This document shows positions 55,998 to 64,000 of a stretch of 64,000 nt of DNA, in pieces. The notes under the pieces were generated by a model. The model had not been told where the DNA came from, searched no databases, and saw only the letters and a program-made list of their open reading frames with translations. Source of the DNA: Phyto melanocephala (Eukaryota > Arthropoda > Insecta > Diptera > Rhinophoridae). The position numbers and the translations under genes were made by a program. The stretch spans positions 46,875,701-46,939,700 of the forward strand of contig OW799235.1 of NCBI GenBank assembly GCA_941918925.1. Reading direction: 5' to 3'. Within the stretch, counting starts at the first letter, position 1. Each line of letters begins with the position of its first letter.

Positions 55998-56316
55998 TTT
56001 AGCTGTTTCACGAAGCTGTTTAGCTGTTCTAGGGAGCTGTTTAGCTGTTTTAAGGAGCTGTTTAGCTGTTTAACGAAGCTGTTTAGCTGTTTCACGAAGC
56101 TGTTTAGCTGTTTCATGAAGCTGTTTAGCTGTTACACGAAGCTGTTTAGCTGTTTCACGAAGCTGTTTAGCTGTTTTAAGGAGCTGTTTAGCTGTTTCAC
56201 GAAGCTGTTTAGCTGTTTCACGAAGCTGTTTAGCTGTTTCACGAAGCTGTTTAGCTGTTTTAAGGAGCTGTTTAGCTGTTTCACGAAGCTGTTTAGCTGT
56301 TTCACGAATCTGTTTA
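55998..56316 (-). repeat. 21-bp minisatellite, right arm
   Basis: Mirror of 54313-54631 with the same variant order. Confidence 0.95.
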
Positions 56317-57053
56317 AAAATTTAATTTTTATGGGTGTGGCACTGTCTACTTTTCGAATTATAAAATTATTATGTCATCGGAACTTAATTTATATGCATT
56401 TAACATTATCTGTTTTTAATAAAAGAAGAAGAAAACTGAAGTTTTTCTAAATAACTGTATATGCAATTAACAAGTTCAGTGGAAAACATACCCTGCACGG
56501 AAAAGGACTAGTAAAAACATTTTAATTGTTTTTTTTTTTTTAATATTAACAAAATAAAGGAACTAAACTATAACAACAACAAAGAATTAAAGTGATCAAT
56601 CTATCCGATTGTTTGGTTATAAACATTTTACACTGTATTATCAGAACAATATTAAAAAAATACAATAAAAAAAATTAAACATAATTTTTTTATTATTCTC
56701 TTGAAATTTTATACTTGAAATTTCATAGACGAAATAAACAAACTAAACTATAACAAACAAAAAAAAATGTATTGGAATTCTATAAAGGACAATACACATT
56801 ATATTGCCAGAACAGCAAATAATTAAGAAAAGAACATTAAAATTGACTCATAAACAATTTTTTTTTTTCTCTTTTTCACTCCTTGTGAAACATAATTCTT
56901 TTTTATCATCTTGTTAATAAAATATGTCACATATGTTTTAAAATTATATTTAATAATGATATGAGTTGTTACTTTTTTTCTTTATTTTTTATTATACATT
57001 TTTCTTTTCTTATAAAATATCTTAACATTTAGTTACAAATTTATTTAATATTA

Positions 57054-60000
57054 TTAATTATTATTTATTTTATAATGTCCCCATGCGTATGTATTTACAT
57101 CATTTTCTCTAATAAATCGTTTATCATCTAAATAACTTAATGCTAATTTCTTAATATGCTGAGTATAAATTTGATGAACTTTAGATCTAAATATATACAT
57201 GGAGTCATAGTATAGTTTTTTTTTCTAACAAACATTTTCTAAAATCGTTAATTGATAGTTTATCAGTTACACATTGTTTAACACCTTTAATTTTCTTAAT
57301 ATCCTGGTTTTCACCATTAATGTTAACTGAATACATTTTCGCTCTTAAGCCAATGAATTCCTTAATTATTTTACCATTACATTCGTCTTTCATCATTCCT
57401 AAAACTTTTTTGTTTGTTAGCGGAAAATTAAACTTATTTTGTATTGGATATGCAGACGTATCGAAATGTGTGTTAATATCTTTTCGAATGTCCTCATACA
57501 GATCATTTGTTTTAATGTCATAAATAAAAGAATCAGTATCCATATAGTTTAGATTGATATTGTCTCGATATTTAGGTTTCATATAATCATAATGGAAACT
57601 ATACATTTTCGATTTTGATAACTCTAAAACTGTGAAGCCAATGTAAATAGGTTTATTGTATTCAATTCGTGTTCTACTCATTTGAATCGCTATCATTTCA
57701 TCATGAATTTTGAGAGAACTATGAAAGTTAGGTTTAGCTATAAGAGCTCTAGCTCCTAACCTCTTACCTCTACTTTCCCATTCACACACAATTTTTATGT
57801 CTTTTCTTTTATCTACATTTTCCATAGTCTTGCCATAGACCGCATTATTTAACAATTTAAAAAAGTTTTGTTCAAATGAATTTTTAGCTAAAGTTCTATG
57901 ATGATTATTTAAATCAATATACTTTTTCAACCAATTCGACTGACTAAATTTAAGAATTCTATGTATTTTCTTTAAAATTAGTCCATGCCTAATACATTGT
58001 TGAAGATTAATATAATGTATTATATAATTTGTTTTATTATTTAAGTCAGTTATTAATTTAGATTGTTTCATAATTTCAATACTTTTTTTTTCGGCACAAA
58101 ATGGTAAGTCATTGTGATAATCATGTAATGCATATGGATATTCTAAATCTACTTCTAATATATATCCTGTTTGTGAATCATCTCGAACATCATTAATATT
58201 AAAATCTTCAATGTTTTCAACCCATTCAAAATTTTTATAAGGAAGATATTGCGACATAGCATAACCATATAAGTTATTTACATCTAAATAAATTATATAA
58301 TTTGATTCTTTCGTATTATCATAATCGTTAACATATTTATTATTAGCTGTTGAGTGTCGTTTACTGCACTGAACAATACCACCCCTAATACCTCGTACAA
58401 CAAAATTATACATATTAATGTCTGTTAACAATTCCAATTCTATTTCTGTTGTTTTCAACATCGCATCCCAAGATAATCCAGGTGCTGTGTAATATTGACA
58501 GGGATCTAAATTGTAAATATTTCTACAAAGTTTTCTAAAGTTTTCAAAAATGTCACATAATAATAAAACATCTACTTTTAAATATAAAAGTAAATAGTCC
58601 AATAAAGTTTTACATTGAAAAGTATTCCACACTTTTTCTGCATGTTGGTAATCATCAACACTACACATTACATTAGTTAATTTATTAAAAAAGAATGAAC
58701 GTGATGGTAACTGAACTTCTTGAAGACGATTTGTAGAATCTAAATAATCATACGGAAAGACGCCCTTGCGTTTCATTAGTTTGAATTCATTATCATTTTG
58801 ATATGCTGATTTTACAGTTTTTAAATCACTATTAGATAAATAACCTGCCAGTTTTTCTAATCTTGATGACATAAACCGAAATGAATCTAGAAAACGTAGT
58901 TCAATTACAGTTTTATCATTGACCAAAATTTTTTTTGATATCGATACATACAATTCTTTATTTAATGGAATGATATTTATAACACCTTCAACAGATGAAA
59001 GTTCTCTTATAAACAAATGAGAATCATATGCGGAAAGATTATGGAAAAATATAGGAATGAAGTTTGCGGTTTGATATTCTAAATTACATTTATTATGTGC
59101 AGGACCTCTATATTCACCAGTTAAATGACAATGGTCAGCTACTCTATCTTCAAGAGATAAAAATTTATTACAGATATGACAAATTTTATCTTCTGTTTGT
59201 TTTATCTGTTGAAGTGGTGATAAGGAATTCATTGGTTTTACTATACTTAAATAATTATTAAAAATATATTTAACATCGTTAACTAAGTTTCGGAAAAAAT
59301 GTTGTGAGGAATCTTCACCGCTATATATTCTAAAAATATCTAAGTCTGTGTTGAAAGAACACTTAATAAAATAACTGTAAGCAAATGGAATATGTTTTTG
59401 TACAGATTTAACGTTATTTGAATTCTGAATATTAACTGATTCCAGAATACATTCGAAATCAGCATAAACTACAAATGGCACATCCATTTGCTTTTTTAAA
59501 CTTTTAAAACTAAGTATATTATTATCTACACTAGGCATTTTAGTTACTATTCTGTTGCATTCCTCCTTATGTTTTTTTAAGGCTGTCTCATTGTGAAAGT
59601 GGATTAAGCAAGTATTGCATACATATATTAAATTATTATGACTTGTTATCTGACTTCTAATCAGTCTGCAAATAAATAAAAGAATAAATACTTTTAAGTC
59701 TTATACAAACAATTTTCTTTTTTAAGTAAATATATTAAATAACATACCTTGATATATTTTTAATCCATACGTAGTGAAATCTTTCTTCGTTCTCTAACAA
59801 CAGCAAATTAATGTGATTTAATTTTTCCTTTTGAGTGAAATAATACGGACCAACAATTGTATCATCCTCCAAACCGAAAACATTAACACTTATCTCCGGA
59901 TTGTTTAATTCGAAGTCTTGAATTTTGTTAACAGCCAAAGGAAAATTTAAATTTTTAAAATTTAAAACTATATTATTTTCTAGTACTATAATATCAGCCT

Positions 60001-60871
60001 TAATATCTTGAATCTTATATTCGGAACATCTACTTGAATTTGCAGCTATTGGATACAAAGCTGATGCTATGGCCCACTTAAAACAATATTCATCGTTATT
60101 ATGAACATTTATGCATGCTCTTTTTCTAAAAATTGTTGGCGGTAAACGAATGAATTGAGAACCTTTTATACACTTATACTCATTGATATTAACTTCTAGA
60201 TGTGAGATTTTTACTAGTGTCCATCCACTATCACGTTCTTGGAATTCAGTCATCTTTTTTATTAAAATATTATATTGATTTAAGTATATTGGAAGAATGT
60301 CATCCCTTGTTGCTGACGCATTAACTATAACCATTTTTGATTGGTGTGACTTCAAGTCTATTGTACATATTTCTTCTTCTTTTGCTAACATATACTCGCA
60401 AAATAATTCGCAATTAAATTTTATGTTGATATGTTTGTGCAACATATCTTTTAAAATATTAATTACTTTATCCTTAATGTTAGAAAAAAAGATTTCAGGA
60501 ATCAAATTATTCATATCATCATTTTCAATTATAAACGTTGCAATGCGATTTTTAAAAACTGAAGTAACACATTTTACGTTATTTATTTGTTCAACGCAGT
60601 TATGCTTATGTTTGTTTGTGCGTAAGTGATACGGCCATAGATTTAATACGATGTGTGAATTACAAACATCACAATATCTACTACCATCTTTCATATTTTG
60701 TGAATGATCTATTAAATGCTGATGCTTTAGAAATTCCTTACGATTTGAGAATTTCATATTGCACGTCTTACATTCTGTCGAATGCTCTTGATGATGCAGT
60801 CTTATATGACGTTTCAAACAAAAGTTTCGACTGAATGTGCTTTCACAAAATTTACAATTAAAACTTTTCAT
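57054..60871 (-). CDS. Protein-primed family B DNA polymerase with zinc-finger/EndoVII modules (right arm)
   Basis: Mirror copy of the gene at 49758-53575 with identical translated segments. Exon 1 is 60871-59748, the intron 59747-59666, and exon 2 runs from 59665 downwards. The same A9-run frameshift (57216-57224) stops the main frame at 57205. Identity of a probable inactivating shift in both arms means the duplication happened after the shift, or the arms have been homogenised. All polymerase and exonuclease motifs are present. Protein-primed polymerases copy linear DNA from a terminal-protein primer, which fits an element with inverted ends. Confidence 0.9.
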
Positions 60872-61288
60872 TTTGATGATGTAAACGATTAGAAATTATA
60901 TACGATAATGAAATATAACCTTTACTATTCTCTATATTTATTGAAAATTATTATAAACTAAATGAGAATTATAAAAATTATCTCAAACCACAATCAACAA
61001 TTTAGAGATATCAAAAGCTAAATACTAAAAAATTTATTATTTTTACTTTTTTTTTAAGAAGAAGACAATAAAATTGAATTTCTTATATTAACATACATAC
61101 ATACATACATAAATCTTTCAAACAGGTTTATTTTCTATCTCCTTCCTTCTATTTATATTTCTCTCCCTCTCTCTTCATATTTTACTTATTTAATTATCTT
61201 TCAAGCCACATTTTTTTATGTCTATTTTAATATAAGTTTACCAATCAATATGATATCAGTTTAAAATGCTTCTATTATGATGAAATTA

Positions 61289-62189
61289 AGAATAAAAGCT
61301 CCTGTTTGTCTGTGACATACATATATTATAAACAAATTCACTTGTAAGACTTTAAAAACACTTGCTAATATAAGACGATTATGTTACTACACAAAAAATA
61401 TAATTAAAATTAAACTATGACAATAATAAAGAATCAAACTGACTAAAATCTATCCGACGGATAGACAGTCTTGTATGTCAATCTGTCTGTCCTTCTGTTT
61501 GGCTGCGATGTATAGATAATATAAACACACACCACTTGAACGACATAAAAAATATATACATGCATGTATATATTTTACCATGGTAGAATTAGTCGATCAT
61601 TTTACTAAGCAATTAAAAAAACAAAAATGTACTATAACAACAAGAATCATAGTGAACAATTTATCCATCTCTTTACCCTTCTGTCTATCTGTCAGACCGT
61701 CTGTCTTTCTGTCAGTCCGTCTGTCTTTCTGTCAGTCCGTCTGTTTGCCTACGACATATATATAAACACACGAACTTGTAAGACTTAAACAATAAATACG
61801 TATTAGTGTAAGACGGTCATTCAAATAATCAAACAAATAAACAAAATATACTATAATAACAAAAAATCGTAGTGATCAATTTATCCATTTCTCTACCCTT
61901 CTGTCTATCTGTCAGTCCGTCTGTCTTTCTGTCAGTCCGTCTCTCTTTCTGTTAGTCCGTCTGTTTACCCACGATATATATTATAAACACACGCACTTGT
62001 AAGACTTAAAAATAAATACATGCTCGTGTAAGACGATCAGTAAAACAAACAAACAAATGAACAAAATATACCCTAACAACAAGGAATCGTAAAAATCAAT
62101 TTATCCATCTCTCTACCCTTCTGTCTTTCTGTTAGTCTGTCTGTCAGTCCGTCGGTTTGTTTACGTTATATATTATAAACACATACTTC
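61289..62189 (-). repeat. About 210-bp tandem array, right arm outer
   Basis: Mirror of 48440-49340. Confidence 0.85.
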
Positions 62190-62674
62190 TTTACTCAATT
62201 TTAAAACCTACATATATACATACATATATATTAATATTAGGGAGTATACGATTAATACAAACATACCTCATTTTAATACTAGAGTCATTATTCTATTACA
62301 CTTTTCGCGAACTCCCTTATAATATGTATGCAAGCGCGTATACATGAGGAGGGAAAAGAGATATTTCTACCCCACAAAAAACGATTTATGTTATATGTGT
62401 TTGTTTTGGTAAGTAACTCTTTTGCAGCCATTTACTACTTAAAACGTATAAGCTTCCAACCCCCCCAAAAAGTAAACCACGACTACGCCCATGTATGATG
62501 TGCACGTTTGTATAAATATAGACGATCTAACATTAGGGGCGTGCAGATAAATATAAATACTTCTCATTTTAATACTACAACATTATTTTTCCACAATTTT
62601 TGTGAACACCCCTACTGGCATGCACATCGTTTTGTATGAAAAAAGTGAGTTAGAATCACCACAATTACACTACT

Positions 62675-62680
62675 TAGAAC
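62675..62680 (+). repeat. 6-bp target-site duplication, right
   Basis: TAGAAC immediately after CACTACT. Identical to 47949-47954. Confidence 0.93.
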
Positions 62681-63588
62681 GACATGATACATTAAAAAAG
62701 ATATTCGCTAATAGGAAATCAGAGCATATACATCCTTTAATTAAATTTAGAACCAACGTAACGTTTAACATTGTTCTACGACTTTTTAAAGTTGGCAGCT
62801 TCACTAGTGCAAGTCTACTAGTATAAGGCGGCAGGCTTAACGAATTCCACTGTAAGCCACGAAGACAAAATAGCGAAACTGTTTTTGCACAGATTCAATG
62901 CTATTAATATAAACATTGTAAGTTGGATCCCAAATTATTGAACCATACTCAAGAATAGGCCTGACAAGAGAAATATACAATTGTATTGTTATATATGGAT
63001 CTGTAAACTCTTTCGCCCAACGTTTTATGAATTCAAGGACAGCACGTGCTTTATTAACAGTTAAAGAAATATGCTGAATAAAATTTAGTTTAGCATCTAA
63101 TAGGATTCGAAGATCGGAGACGGATTCCAGTCTTTTTAACGTAAAACCATTTAAAACATAATTAACTTTAATATAACATCTACGAAAGAAACACATATAT
63201 TTGCATTTTTCAGGGTTCAGCTCCATTAAATTAAATCTACACCATACATTAAAAGCATCTATATCCATTTGTAAGAGGGTATGATCGGCGTAATTATTAT
63301 AACTTAGGAATATTTTTACGTCGTCAGCATACATAATAACGTTTGAGAATTTAATAGCATTTGGTAAATCATTAATAAACAAGGAAAACAGCAATGGACC
63401 AAGATGACTTCCCTGAGGAACACGAGAAACAACGGCTATTGGTTTAGAGATAATGTTTTTAAAACGAACATTTTGTTTTCTATTTGTCAAATACGAATAA
63501 ATCCACTTAAGGGAGTTCTGTGTAAATCCCATTACATCAAGTTTTTTTATTAGAAGTTTATGGTTAACTTTATCAAAGGCTTTGAAAT
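62675..63588 (-). pseudogene. Palindrome-split LINE, reverse transcriptase part
   Basis: The minus strand reads AFDKVNHKLLIKKLDVMGF, RVPQGSHLGPLLFSLFINDL, the catalytic YADDVKIF, LNPEKCKYMCF and LVRPILEYGSIIWDP. A frameshift near 62840 moves the frame to LQWNSLSLPPYTSRLALVK and SRRTMLN. It ends in NVSCRS at the duplication, continuing as TRRFCPL at 47948. The 5' end is truncated at about 63588. It is a Jockey/CR1-like LINE related to 44525-45935. Confidence 0.88.
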
Positions 63589-63851
63589 TTTAAATTTGTG
63601 AGCATAAAGATATTATATACCTACCCTGCAGTCAGCCTGGAGCCAAGTGTCCCTTTGTCAACACTCTTTTCTCTAGCGACAACTGCACTAGTGAAAAAGT
63701 CGACAACCTTTCTTCTGCACACGAGTAGAAACTAGCTATAGACAACAGATCTAGTATATTTTTTCAGATCTAGTTTGTTTTTAAAAAGTGTTCAATAATT
63801 AAAAAAAAGGTGATTAAAATGATATTGTGTATAAATAAAAAAAATAAAAAA
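63589..63851 (+). promoter_or_regulatory. Possible 5' untranslated/promoter region
   Basis: Unlike its surroundings this stretch is not a recognised repeat. It precedes a candidate first exon with a clear splice donor. No TATA box is certain. It could instead be a retrotransposon LTR edge. Confidence 0.25.
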
Positions 63852-63909
63852 ATGTCGGGCGAACATGCCAATCCCTCAAAAGGAAAAATAAAATATTTTC
63901 CACCCCAAG
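63852..63909 (+). CDS. Candidate first coding exon of an unidentified gene
   Basis: ATG at 63852 opens MSGEHANPSKGKIKYF and continues PPQ to a strong donor CCCCAAG|GTAAGTT at 63909/63910. A second, longer start exists at 63820 in the same frame. The remainder would lie beyond the window. The short peptide is unknown to me. A transposon origin is possible. Confidence 0.35.
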
Positions 63910-64000
63910 GTAAGTTTTAGAATTGTTTTAACATTAAAACCTGAATTTTTTTAGTATTATAAATTTTACTTTTTGTTTTTTATGTTAAGCAAATCCAAAT

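Larger units (their letters stand above)
47955..62674. mobile_element. Palindromic Polinton-like element, 14,720 bp
   Basis: Two mirror arms (47955-55283 and 55346-62674) are symmetric about 55314.5 without indels. All gene coordinates sum to 110,629 in mirror pairs, and only one mismatch was noticed (55217 versus 55412). Ends are AGTAGTG...CACTACT, flanked by a perfect TAGAAC duplication. Six-bp duplications, AG termini and a protein-primed PolB are Polinton/Maverick traits. Each arm has one PolB gene plus three repeat arrays. No integrase, capsid, ATPase or protease is seen. It is inserted in a LINE. A normal Polinton has TIRs of hundreds of bp; here the TIRs are the whole element. Confidence 0.85.
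55346..62674 (-). repeat. Right arm of palindrome
   Basis: Reverse complement of 47955-55283 at every landmark checked, including the intron, the A9 frameshift and all arrays. Confidence 0.95.

Noticed and set aside
47955..62674. Palindrome as a sequencing or assembly fold-back artefact
   Set aside because: The flanks are different halves of one LINE, the 6-bp duplication is perfect and the LINE frame is restored on removal. An artefact would not produce these. Reads should still be checked.
1..64000. tRNA or rRNA genes
   Set aside because: No cloverleaf with A/B boxes and no rRNA core sequence was noticed on either strand by eye. A covariance-model scan would settle it.

Overview
The window is AT-rich, intron-bearing nuclear DNA of a higher fly (Diptera, Brachycera; a calyptrate-like genome fits best). 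The evidence is one large exon of the conserved lipid-transfer gene Vps13D, DINE-1-like Helentron-associated repeats, Penelope, mariner, hAT, Tigger and Jockey-type elements, and no bacterial or plasmid features. Apart from the Vps13D exon (29262-32696, minus) and a possible first exon at the right edge, almost everything recognisable is mobile DNA, much of it nested.

Layout. 1-6.4 kb: a Jockey-type reverse transcriptase scrap, a BEL/Pao gag scrap and a decayed gypsy/errantivirus-like provirus split by a foldback element. 6.6-14.6 kb: DINE-like repeats (families A and B here), mariner remnants and an apparently intact DD41D mariner. 14.6-16.1 kb: Penelope and MULE scraps. 16.1-26.9 kb: a four-level nest. 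An outer TIR transposon holds a Penelope-like unit in its left TIR; that unit holds a hAT derivative; and an LTR-like element with about 50 copies of a 49-bp satellite splits the outer transposase gene. 29-33 kb: Vps13D. 33-43 kb: mariner, Tigger, RTE/L1-type RT and gypsy scraps and a DINE-B copy with a 287-bp internal array. 43.3-47.7 kb: one DINE-A copy opened by a Harbinger-like element, which itself carries a 5'-truncated LINE.

47,955-62,674 is the most notable object. It is a 14.72-kb, almost perfect palindrome: two 7,329-bp arms around a 62-bp spacer. Each arm carries the same spliced gene for a zinc-finger/endonuclease-VII-like/protein-primed family B DNA polymerase of the Polinton/adintovirus/bidnavirus type. 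The palindrome starts with AG and ends with CT, is flanked by a perfect 6-bp duplication (TAGAAC), and lies inside a LINE whose reading frame rejoins exactly when the palindrome and one TAGAAC are removed. It is therefore best read as one transposed unit, a 'foldback' or snap-back Polinton-like element, rather than an assembly fold. No integrase, capsid, packaging ATPase or protease gene was found in it.

Limits: everything was read by eye from sequence and translations. Family names rest on recognised motifs, not on searches, and divergences are qualitative.
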